Assembly (NCBI GenBank): GCA_009801015.1 | Contig: VHZZ01000146.1 | Span: 210,149 to 242,367 of the forward strand | From: Silene noctiflora | Taxonomy: Eukaryota; Streptophyta; Magnoliopsida; Caryophyllales; Caryophyllaceae | DNA length: 32,219 nt | Reading direction: 5' to 3' | In this document: piece by piece, positions 24,501 to 32,185 of the stretch | Layout of the letters: every line of letters starts with the position of its first letter | Position numbering within the stretch: the first letter of the stretch is position 1 | Translations under genes and position numbers: made by a program | The notes under the pieces: generated by a model | What the model was told of the DNA's origin: nothing | The model's input: only the letters and a program-made list of their open reading frames with translations | Database searches by the model: none

Positions 24501-25138
24501 GTGGAGCTTATTTCCTCGATGTTAAATGATCCTGATTTTAGGACTACTATACTAGTAAACTAATACAGTAATGCCTATTGGGAAGCTATTTTTCATATCC
24601 TAAAAAGTATCGGTACTTAAGGTAGTAATTGTTGTCTGATTTCTTTCTTCAAGTACGTGTTTCGCTAATAAATTGTTTGTGAAACCTATTACTGCATTAG
24701 TCTATTAGATGCTCTCACCTTACGATGTTACTCGTGCACCTCTCATTTAGCCCAAATATACATTGATAGAGTATAAAAATTATCGTCTCCTAATTTGCGT
24801 CACATGTTCGCATTTTAGTCCATACAAAAAATAAAATTCTGGCTTTGCTATTTTTCCTAGCGTAACAAAGAGGAGTATTAATTAACTACCACAGCGACTG
24901 TATTTTCTGTTTTTTCTGACCCGTGTATGTTGTTTGTATGTAATTTGGCCAACTTTTGCTGTGAATGTAGAGAACCTACCCGTCTCCCCTTGCTGGCTCA
25001 GTGGAACCATCAGAAGACTCAATTACGACATTGGTATCCATGGGATTTGACCGAGACAATGCCAGGCAAGCGCTAGTGCAAGCTAGAAACGACGTAAATG
25101 TGGCTACTAATATCCTCCTTGAAGCTCATTCACACTAA
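18575..25138 (+). CDS. Rhomboid-like membrane protein with C-terminal UBA domain (UBAC2 type, At2g41160-like)
   Basis: Probable ER membrane protein of the UBAC2/derlin-like rhomboid pseudoprotease group, linking membrane proteins to ubiquitin. Exons: 18575-18599, 19135-19235, 21534-21674, 22548-22614, 23801-23949, 24049-24150, 24294-24434 and 24971-25138; 297 aa (Arabidopsis relative about 287). It starts [13 protein letters not shown], as the family does. Hydrophobic segments lie near 14-30, 52-75, 89-110, 120-137 and 152-165. Conserved blocks include [53 protein letters not shown] and [16 protein letters not shown]. The region that would hold the GxSG serine reads TSGPYSLIF, so protease activity is unlikely. 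The UBA domain is at about 257-295 ([19 protein letters not shown] then [13 protein letters not shown]), with the usual MGF loop. Intron 7 has a GC donor (GAG|GCAAGT); the alternative GT site would drop two conserved residues (VE). Intron 2 is 2.3 kb. Confidence 0.94.
18744..18763. repeat. Single-end fragment of the TTGTGACGG-family element
   Basis: In UBA intron 1. The reverse complement reads CAAATTCTCATTTAAGACGG, close to the outer end of the elements at 230, 30669 and 31215. No partner end is visible, so it is a relic or a chance match. Confidence 0.3.
19784..20680 (-). pseudogene. Decayed RNase H-like (RVT_3 type) retroelement fragment, antisense in UBA intron 2
   Basis: On the minus strand two open pieces resemble the plant RNase H-like domain found at the C-terminus of LINE-type elements and in domesticated copies. 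Piece one (about 20600-20464) reads [14 protein letters not shown], like the AEA-x-A-x-x-L helix. Piece two (about 20045-19880) reads [18 protein letters not shown], like the terminal N-x-VAH-x-LAR motif. The pieces are separated by stops and frame changes, and no reverse transcriptase part is seen. It is therefore a broken relic. The identification rests on two short motifs. Confidence 0.45.
23722..23738. repeat. (AT)n microsatellite in UBA intron 4
   Basis: Short run of alternating A and T just upstream of the exon starting at 23801. Confidence 0.8.
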
Positions 25139-25568
25139 CCCCGGATACCTTAACTTCTTACTCTCGGTTCTCCCAACTAAGCTATTTTGTATGTGCTTGA
25201 AAGCAAGATAGGAGAAATTATGTAAATCTTAGATTACGAAAACTGTAGGATTTGCTATCTAATCTATTCATTGTATTTATACCCGAGTCATCTTCAGTTC
25301 GAATAAGCATTTGGGAAACCATCAAGAGGAGACCTTTGGGTTCTTAGTCCGAGCCTGCTCATGATGTATCCCTTTATCTGCTCCCTTACGTCATGACGCC
25401 TTACGTGACTAGGGCTGTAAATGATCTGAGCAATTAACGTTCAACTTTTCTCGGCTTAGATAAGGATGTTCCCGTTCATTTACTTGGTTAGCGAGTTGTG
25501 TTCGAATAGACTAGTTAATGAGTTACATTGAGTTAAGTTTGAACAGAATGTATTGCTTTTATTAGTCT
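25139..25568 (+). other. 3' flank of the UBA gene
   Basis: Probable 3' UTR, then non-coding sequence. From about 25410 it has GGGCTGTAAATGATCTGAGC and later TGAGTTACATTGAGTTAAG, a degenerate word repeat of a kind often seen beside plant transposons. No gene is seen. Confidence 0.45.
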
Positions 25569-26123
25569 TATATTGACTGCAGTTTCGACTCTTCGACACG
25601 AACACTTCAAGAGCAAATATACTTTTTTTCTTTGCATGTTGGTATTCACATCTTTAAACATTTGTCTCTTATAAGGCCGTCTCATGTTATAACACGAGAC
25701 TACCTCATATAACTCCCCGGCCCNAACCTTGGGTCGGGAGCGGTTACTCATGATATATTGACTGCAGTTTCGACTCTTCGACACGAACACTTCAAGAGCA
25801 AATATACTTTTTTTCTTTGCATGTTGGTATTCACATCTTTAAACATTTGTCTCTTATAAGGCCGTCTCATGTTATAACACGAGACTACCTCATATAACTC
25901 CCCGGCCCNAACCTTGGGTCGGGAGCGGTTACTCATGATATATTGACTGCAGTTTCGACTCTTCGACACGAACACTTCAAGAGCAAATATACTTTTTTTC
26001 TTTGCATGTTGGTATTCACATCTTTAAACATTTGTCTCTTATAAGGCCGTCTCATGTTATAACACGAGACTACCTCATATAACTCCCCGGCCCAAACCTT
26101 GGGTCGGGAGCGGTTACTCATGA
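25569..26123. repeat. Three tandem copies of a 185-bp unit, two with an N
   Basis: Copies are 25569-25753, 25754-25938 and 25939-26123, and look identical apart from N at 25724 and 25909, where copy 3 has A (26094). The last part of each unit (from TGTTATAACACGAGAC to CGGTTACTCATGA) is also the edge of the LTR-like element that continues past copy 3. Reading frames on the minus strand here merely repeat. The single Ns at the same unit position suggest a polishing or gap-joining effect, so the copy number may be unreliable. Confidence 0.85.
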
Positions 26124-26393
26124 TAGCTCTCCAGGTTGTGTACATTGTCCACAGATCAACACGGGTCCTTTCCAGCGCATTTTGTCCTCACTCATGTGCA
26201 TCCCGGGAACCTTCCCGGTAGGTCACCCATCCTAAGACTTCTCCTAGCCAAGCGCGCTTAATTGTGGAGTTCTTTCGCATAGATAACCAGAAAAGAAAGT
26301 GCACTTTGTTGATATGAGTAGTACTTTCAATCCCTTTAAGCACTAGTCATTTAAGCTTATCATTGGACCTCTTCAATTACGTGGGGTGTTACA
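26056..26393 (-). mobile_element. Cassandra-like LTR (solo or partial) with 5S rRNA-like core
   Basis: Read on the minus strand, the element starts TGTAACACCCC (from 26393) and ends TGTTATAACA (to 26056), giving LTR-type TG...CA ends of about 338 bp. Its middle resembles 5S rRNA. TRIM retrotransposons of the Cassandra family carry 5S sequence in the LTR, which fits size, position and orientation. I see no internal domain with a primer-binding site and no second full LTR. CTCA flanks both sides, within a larger 15-bp direct repeat (CTCATGTTATAACAC at 26051-26065 and 26394-26408), so the exact borders are ambiguous. Confidence 0.6.
26198..26274 (-). promoter_or_regulatory. 5S rRNA-like segment with internal pol III promoter boxes
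   Basis: On the minus strand the order is AGAACTCCACAATTAAGCGC, GCTTGG, then AGGATGGGTGACC, then CGGGAAG. This corresponds to the second half of plant 5S rRNA, including box A (AGTTAAGCGTGCTTGG in 5S) and box C (GGATGGGTGACC). The first half of 5S rRNA is not recognisable, so it is not a functional 5S gene. Confidence 0.75.
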
Positions 26394-26428
26394 CTCATGT
26401 TATAACACAGTAGGTCTCGTGAGAGACC

Positions 26429-26453
26429 GTCTCTCACTAATTTAGTGAGAGAC
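26429..26453. repeat. Perfect hairpin, 12-bp arms
   Basis: GTCTCTCACTAA, one T, then TTAGTGAGAGAC. The arms are exactly complementary. It forms a pair with the hairpin at 26504 and probably belongs to the same small element. Confidence 0.85.
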
Positions 26454-26503
26454 ATAATAGGAAAATAGAAAAAGCAATGGGTCCCTCACCCCATCATGTG
26501 AGA

Positions 26504-26531
26504 GGTCTCTCAATAACGCTATTGAGAGACC
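26504..26531. repeat. Perfect hairpin, 12-bp arms, 4-base loop
   Basis: GGTCTCTCAATA, loop ACGC, TATTGAGAGACC. Together with the hairpin at 26429 and the outer GTAGGTCTCGTGAGAGACCG this region (26410-26540) resembles a MITE remnant with GAGAGACC-rich ends. Confidence 0.85.
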
Positions 26532-26572
26532 GTCCCTCAGAAGTTTTTTATAAGTCTCCGAAAAATTTGGTA

Positions 26573-26632
26573 ATTATTTCAACATAGGTCACAAAAGTCA
26601 AAATTATTTCAACATAGGTCACAAAAGTCAAA
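26573..26632. repeat. 30-bp tandem duplication
   Basis: Two exact copies of a 30-base unit containing ATTTCAACATAGGTCACAAA. Non-coding. The lack of mismatches suggests a recent event. Confidence 0.9.
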
Positions 26633-26639
26633 ATGACTC

Positions 26640-27370
26640 GAAATCCTAAATATAGAATTAGTGAAATCTTAAACACTAAAATTACTAAAATTTAGGGAAT
26701 TCCTTGGAAATTCTGTTGACTTAAAATTGTGGAATTAATTAGGAAAATCTTTATTCATTTGACTTTCCAGTTGACCTTTTCAACTTTTTAATGTTTGACT
26801 TAGAAGTCAAACATTTTCGTTTATGCTCTTCTGCATGGAGTTCAATATGCATGGAAATGTGCTTTATTTTTAGAAAATAATTGTTTATGAAGGGTATTTA
26901 ATTAAAAGTAAGTAATTGAATGAGACGGAAAAAATACCGACTAATATTTATGTCAAATATGAATCGTGTTATATTATTGTGCAAGCCTACGGCCCTAGGA
27001 GATAGACAAATAGAGACTGGTGGATTAAAAATGCATCAATAAGAGTAACACGTTAAAACCACAAATTTTCATTTAAGACGGGTATATAATTAAAATAAAA
27101 TAAAAGCATTAATTTATCGAATAACATCAAAAGGTGCATGTACTGTTCCAAATACTTCCAGAACTCATATGCAACACATGAGGCTAATTATTATCTAACC
27201 TTTGTGACAAAGATCGGGAGGGTTAGCAGAGACGTTCATCTTTGTTGAGAATGAAAACATCTAATTAAATTTTTGAATTTCTGTCATATTTATGTTATTA
27301 AATATCTCGTTCAGTCTTGCTGAAACTTTTTGCCGCCCTAATAAAGAATCCCAACTCCGTCACTGCTTTA
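26640..27370. other. AT-rich intergenic stretch
   Basis: No gene is seen. At 27060 CACAAATTTTCATTTAAG followed by ACGG resembles one end of the TTGTGACGG-family elements, without a clear partner. Near 27316-27365 a short piece (GCTGAAACTTTTTGCCG then CTCCGTCACTG) resembles the right end of the element in SDR intron 1. Confidence 0.4.
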
Positions 27371-27379
27371 TAAATAATA

Positions 27380-27823
27380 CGGATAATGCACGCGGTGCCC
27401 TTGAGGTTTGATATTTTGTCCGAAATACCCAATTTTTTTATCCGGGGAACTTTAAGAGGCCATAACTCGTGCTTAGGATTTCCGAAAGTGATAATTTTTT
27501 TTTTCAAATCGATCATCTTTCCGAGAACTACGATTTTAAAAAAAAAATTATCGTATTTGGATCCCGTGGCTAGGAGTTATTGCGTGTCAAAGTTTTTTTG
27601 ACCGAACAAACTTTGAGTGACCATATCTCTTGGTCACGAATTCCAAACTCAACAATTTTTTTTTTAAAGTCGTAGTTCTCGGAAAGATGATCAATTTGAA
27701 AAAAAAAATTATCACTTTCTGAACTCGTAAACACGAGTTATGGCCTCTTAAAGTTTTCCGGATAAAAAAATTGGATATTTCGGGCAAAATAGACAACCTC
27801 AAGGACACCGCGTGCATTTTCCG
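27380..27823. mobile_element. 444-bp foldback MITE, Mutator-like, exact 9-bp target duplication
   Basis: The arms 27380-27550 and 27653-27823 are inverted copies of about 170 bp with roughly 85 percent agreement by eye. Shared landmarks in order are CGGATAATGCACGCGGTG (CGGAAAATG on the other arm), CTTGAGGTT, CCAATTTTTTTATCCGG, CTTTAAGAGGCCATAACTCG, AAAGTGATAATTTTTT and CATCTTTCCGAGAACTACGA. Identical TAAATAATA stands at 27371-27379 and 27824-27832. The core of about 100 bp is non-coding. Long arms and a 9-bp duplication fit a non-autonomous Mutator-like element. Confidence 0.8.
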
Positions 27824-27832
27824 TAAATAATA

Positions 27833-28239
27833 TAACGTGTCTACCTTTTTGGTTGAACTAGTTGTTCATAATAAACTCTTACATAGTTTCATCATAACAT
27901 CCAACAATTTAATCTAAGAAGATTCCTAAACATTTTGGCCTTTTTTCAACATTAATTTAATTTCATAAAAGATCGAGTATTATTAGATATGGAGTATATC
28001 ACATTCCTCGTTTTAAACGACACCAGGAATCACATCTGCTATACCCCCTTCTTAACCAACCATCAGGCTAAGATATCTTCGATAGTTCAACTAATTCTTT
28101 TACCTAATTTTTATGAGCGTAACAAACTCCGACTCACAAGCAATATCAAGTAACAATTCAAGTACCTTTATTACACAAGTTTGATATGTGTATATTACAT
28201 TCCATTTATGTGGTAATAGTCCATACATTAATGATAGAT
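27833..28239. other. Distal upstream region of the SDR gene
   Basis: AT-rich, with no coding sequence and no element with clear ends. Confidence 0.4.
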
Positions 28240-28427
28240 CAAATTGTCTTGTTTATGACGGACACTATTCGTTACAAGTTGAAGACAGATAGTGTCCTTC
28301 TCACAATAAAGCAAATGGGAGGGTAAGTGGGTGAAAAATGGAGCACCCCTCAGATAGTGTCACTTGCATATTATGAGAGGGGCATTATCCGTCTCCGACT
28401 TGTGACGGATATTGTCCGTCCTCATTG
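28240..28427. mobile_element. Small TIR element, TTGTGACGG family, copy 2, upstream of the SDR promoter
   Basis: The left end starts CAAATTGTCTTG and continues TATGACGGAC, CGTTACAAG. The reverse complement of the right end starts CAATGAGGACGGAC and continues CCGTCACAAG. The right end seems to have lost about 10 bases. Flanks ATGATAGAT (28231-28239) and ATGATAGCT (28428-28436) agree in 8 of 9 bases. It ends 77 bases before the TATA box of the SDR gene. Confidence 0.6.
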
Positions 28428-28504
28428 ATGATAGCTAAACTTAACCACCACTCACAAGTCACAACATGCATTCATTTTCACACCAAACAACCACCATTCC
28501 CTTC

Positions 28505-28512
28505 TATAAAAA
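28505..28512 (+). promoter_or_regulatory. TATA box of the SDR gene
   Basis: TATAAAAA in the context CTTCTATAAAAACTCC, 91-98 bases before the first ATG. This predicts a start of transcription near 28535-28545 and an A-rich leader of about 60 bases. Confidence 0.65.
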
Positions 28513-28602
28513 CTCCTCCATAACACAAAATAATAATAAATAAAATAAAATTATAATAAATAAATAAATAAATTATTTTCTTTAAAAAAAAACTCAATAA
28601 TA

Positions 28603-30090
28603 ATGGAAAAAAACAATAAAATGGAACCCGAAACCAAAACCGTCACCACCACCAGCACCGCCAGCCCGAGAACGAGGACATTCCCGAAACTAAACAACAA
28701 AGTTATAATGATAACAGGAGCGTCATCGGGGATAGGCCGTGACTTCTGTCTCGACTTGGCGGAAGCAGGCTGCCGGATTATTGCCGCCGCCAGGAGGATC
28801 GACCGATTGAAATCGCTGTGTGATCAGATAAATGCTCACGCGCCTGAGGACGGTGGCGCGTGTGGTGTACGCGCCGTGGCAGTTGAGCTGGATGTTACGG
28901 CGGATGGACGGAGTATCGATGCGTCTGTGCAAAAAGGTTGGGACGCGTTTGGGCGCGTTGATGCTCTTGTTAATAATGCTGGCTTGCGAGGTTATTTTCT
29001 AACGAACTCTTAATTTGTCTGTTTTTGATTTTTTTAATTATTTTTTAAATATCAATTTTAATCCCATTTTTTTTTATTGATTGTTAGATATTATTTAATT
29101 ATATTGCTGGATTTTTTCTATGGATTTTTTTTGTGGGCGAGTCGATTTGTAACGGATTTTGTAGAAAGAAAACGGGAGATCAGTGACGGAGCTAGTGGAA
29201 GGCTAGCCGGGGCGCTGCCCGAGTGCCCACTGAAGAATAGAAGTATCAAAATATTTACTTAAAATTTTCGAACTTTTTCAATTGTCTTGTTGAAATTTTT
29301 CGTCCCGTTAAGTTCAAATCATGACTCTGCCAACCTTGAATCCCTGGTAGACTTAGATGAAGTCCTTGAAAGTCATTCGGAGTTCTTATAAGTTCATTTT
29401 GTTATGGATATACTTCGTATAAATAAATATAGACATCGATTAGGCTCTCGTTGCTTTAGAATCTTGATCTTAATGTTCCTGTGTTGTTTAAAACAGGTAA
29501 TGTGAGATCGGTATTAGATACAAAAGAAGAAGAATGGGACACGACCATGAACACGAATTTACGAGGACTATGGTTGGTATCAAAGTCCGTAAGTATAAGA
29601 ATGCGTGATGCTAAAATCGGCGGATCCATCATAAACATTGCCTCAATTGCTGGGATTACCAGAGGCCATCTCCCTGGCTCGTCGGCCTATAGTACTTCCA
29701 AGGCCGCTGTTAACACATTAACTAAGGTATCGTTCTGTTAACACAAAAACATTCATTTCCGCTTTTTTACGAAACTTTTTAAGCGAAGCTTATACTTAAT
29801 TAAATGTGCAGATGTTGGCCCTGGAACTAGGTAAGTACAACATTAGAGCGAATTCAATATCTCCGGGATTATTCAGGTCGGAAATTACAGAGAGTCTAAT
29901 GGAGAAGGATTGGTTGAACAATGTAGCCAAGAAAACGGTCCCTTTAGGGACATTTGGTACAACTGATCCCGCCCTAACGGCTCTAGTTCGATACTTGATT
30001 CATGACTCGACGTCTTATGTTACCGGAAATATTTTCATTGTTGATGCCGGGGTTACATTACCCGGCATCCCTATTTTTTCTTCCTTATAG
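28603..30090 (+). CDS. Short-chain dehydrogenase/reductase (At3g55290/At3g46170-like), three exons
   Basis: Classical SDR, an NAD(P)-dependent oxidoreductase with a Rossmann fold; the substrate is unknown, though relatives are annotated as 3-oxoacyl-ACP reductase-like. Exons: 28603-28990, 29497-29726 and 29812-30090; 298 aa. The coenzyme loop TGASSGIG is at 38-45, NNAG at 124-127, the catalytic Asn near 150, Ser179 (NIAS), Tyr194 and Lys198 (YSTSK). All catalytic residues are present. The RR after AA (residues 58-59) may favour NADPH. The subfamily tail [16 protein letters not shown] is intact and ends in TAG. The first ATG (28603) gives a longer, Thr-rich leader; a second in-frame ATG at 28621 is equally possible. 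No clear signal peptide; the cytosol or a plastid are both possible. Exon 1 is much richer in G and C than its surroundings. Confidence 0.94.
29174..29330. mobile_element. Small element remnant in SDR intron 1
   Basis: It starts ATCAGTGACGGAGCTAG and ends near CATGACTCTGCCAAC, whose reverse complement (GGCAGAGTCATG) weakly mirrors the start. CAGTG(A/G)CGGAGC ends are common on short plant repeats. A related piece lies at 27316-27365. Non-coding and degenerate. Confidence 0.4.
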
Positions 30091-30668
30091 GTGATGGATG
30101 TAATTTAATTTAATGTACTATGTACGACGGTTTTCCTACCTCAAATTGAGGATTACATGTGATATTCACGTCAGCCGACCACAAATTAGACGTCTTCATT
30201 GTATCACAAGTTTATAGGGACTTGCGGAGTATGACATTATGTGCATTGCACCCAATATTTATATTGTAAATTATGCTATCCGAAAAAAAAAAGAATGAAA
30301 AAAATAAATTAAAATATATTACAAATCTTGAAACCATTAATTTTTCATTTTATCATATTAATCAAAACTCATTAAACCAATATTTGAAAATTTAGGACAT
30401 TTACTTGACTTCCGAAATCCGGCTCATGAATAACCCTTTTACTTTATTTAGTTTATTCTGAAAAAATCTTCCGTAAAACAGATTTACAATATCTTACTAT
30501 AAAATCACAGAACACAAAAATAAAAAGTCTGACTTAAATAGAAAATTCGACACGAATGATGTCAAAGTTACTAGAAAATAAAGACGGTAATTGTTAATTT
30601 TTATAGAACCCTTAATTTTTCATTTAGCAAAGTAATTTTCCCACTTGTTTAAAACGGTTTTACAGTAG
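30091..30668 (+). other. SDR 3' region and AT-rich flank
   Basis: Probable 3' UTR followed by very AT-rich sequence. No gene or repeat with clear ends is seen. Confidence 0.45.
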
Positions 30669-30855
30669 GGGCAATTCTCATTTGTGACGGAAGGTATCCG
30701 TCACTTTGAGAAGACGGGTACCACTTTTACTCACAAATGACCCATGAGAGGAGAGAGGAAAGTAAGTGGAGGGGTGCCCCCACCTTTTGCTTTATTCGTT
30801 TTGTGAGTGACATTACCCGTCACAAATACCGACCCGTCACAAGGGAGACGCTTTG
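30669..30855. mobile_element. Small TIR element, TTGTGACGG family, copy 3, exact 9-bp target duplication
   Basis: The outer 22 bases at both ends fit N7-TCT-N3-TTGTGACGG (left starts GGGCAATTCTC; right, reverse-complemented, starts CAAAGCGTCTC). Identical TTACAGTAG stands at 30660-30668 and 30856-30864. The interior (AGGGGTGCCCCCACC and others) is non-coding. This is the best preserved member of the family in the window. Confidence 0.75.
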
Positions 30856-31025
30856 TTACAGTAGCCAGAGATAGTCATTAATGGGCTTTGTTATTGAAGC
30901 ATTATCCAATGACCTGAAATGTTATGGGCTGGACAATTTTGTCGAGCTCCATTCCCTACAATACAGGCCCACGAAACTTACTCCACTCTAAAGGCTACCC
31001 CAATTGTCACTATGTCCATGACAAT

Positions 31026-31175
31026 TATATTCGGTCCGGTCCGATCTGATTCATGCGTTTCTGTGATCCGGATCGGACCGGATCAATATTAATATAATCC
31101 GGTCTCTCGTACACGTTTTAATCTGTATTTGGTCTTCGGTCTAGGGAGTTGGTCCGGTTCTGGTCTGGTCCCGGA
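31026..31175. repeat. Degenerate CCGGTC/GGTCCG word repeat
   Basis: Many drifted copies of GGTCCGGTC, CCGGATCGG and GGTCTGGTCC, with no fixed period. Non-coding. Same general type as the word repeats near 90 and 10500 but with a different core. Confidence 0.6.
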
Positions 31176-31214
31176 CTACTGAACGCCCCTACCTAATTCA
31201 CTCTTTTGTCCTTT

Positions 31215-31402
31215 CAGTAAGTTTCCCTTAAGATGATATTATCCGTCTTAAGATTAAAACGAGTCAAATAAATATCACTTGTTTATATAAGAATGGTTAG
31301 GAAAAAGCAATATATTTGTATTATATACACGAGTGATATGACTTACCAATTTACTCATTTTAAACTTAAGACAGATAGTGTCGTCCTAAATGAGAATTTG
31401 TG
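31215..31402. mobile_element. Small TIR element, TTGTGACGG family, copy 4 (diverged)
   Basis: The left 22 bases start CAGTAAGTTTCCCTTAAG; the right 22, reverse-complemented, start CACAAATTCTCATTTAGG. Both then give a GATGA/GACGA version of the family end, followed by an inner inverted match (TATCCGTCTTAAG against TATCTGTCTTAAG). Flanks TTGTCCTTT (31206-31214) and TTTTTCTTT (31403-31411) agree in 7 of 9 bases. Non-coding. Confidence 0.5.
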
Positions 31403-31411
31403 TTTTTCTTT

Positions 31412-32139
31412 TTAGAAAATTGTTATTGGGTTTAATTCACTTCAATCAAATCAAGTAACAACATTTTTGTGTGCCATAAGTCTATATATTTTCTGTAATT
31501 TTTTTAGATGACGAGGGAACTCGCAGTCACTATTTTTTATGCGTACTAGGTATATCTTTGTCACCTGAGAGTGACAAGTTCGAAATCTTTTAGATATAAT
31601 CTCGTGCCATAAATAAAGCTTCCAAGGTTGCTTTTGGAAATGCTTAAACCTAACACATTTGGAAGTTTTACCCAAGTTTTAACCACCAAATTAAAACCTC
31701 TGTGCGCATATTTTCTACAGAGCTTTGTGAGTTAATCTATTTTTTTTTTTGTTTTTGGGATATAGCACACACTTCTGTGAAATTTAGAGAGTTTTATTGT
31801 GCTCCTTTGATAGGGGTCATTGTATATTACATTGGCACAAAATCAAGAAAAGAATTTTTTTTTTTTTTATCTATTATTGTTGTATTACAAATAAACTAAA
31901 AGCAAGTTGATAATCAAATCACTTAAAGTCGTTTTGAAAATAAAAATATAAACAAATAAAAAACACCTAAAAAAGAAAACAAATATAGATGGACAAAATA
32001 ATACTCTTTCTATTCACTTTAATTCTGAACGGTTAAATAATATATGTGAAAACTATTTTAATCAAATGCATGAAAATGAAATTAACAGGCAGATTAATAT
32101 TTTGGTGAAAAACAGCACTTGCACGGTTGTACAACAAAA
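31412..32139. other. AT-rich intergenic stretch at the window end
   Basis: No gene recognised. Short open frames on both strands look random. Confidence 0.4.
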
Positions 32140-32169
32140 CCTCTAGTGCAATTAACTATGTGAAAAGAG

Positions 32170-32185
32170 CTATAATAATAATAAT

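Noticed and set aside
25569..26123. CRISPR-like spaced repeats
   Set aside because: The three units are contiguous 185-bp tandem copies with no spacers, in a plant genome.
25533..26145. Repeated minus-strand reading frames (MFVSKSRNCSQY... and similar)
   Set aside because: They are the same frame seen three times because the DNA is repeated, and they cross LTR-derived sequence with 5S-like content nearby. There is no family resemblance.
26198..26274. Functional 5S rRNA gene
   Set aside because: Only the second half is recognisable and it is mutated; it lies inside a TG...CA element.
27298..27817. Open frames on both strands between 27.3 and 27.8 kb
   Set aside because: They read through the arms of the foldback element. 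The similarity between the frames comes from the inverted repeat, not from protein conservation.
29077..29262. Open frame in SDR intron 1
   Set aside because: It lies between two exons that join in frame and crosses a degenerate repeat.
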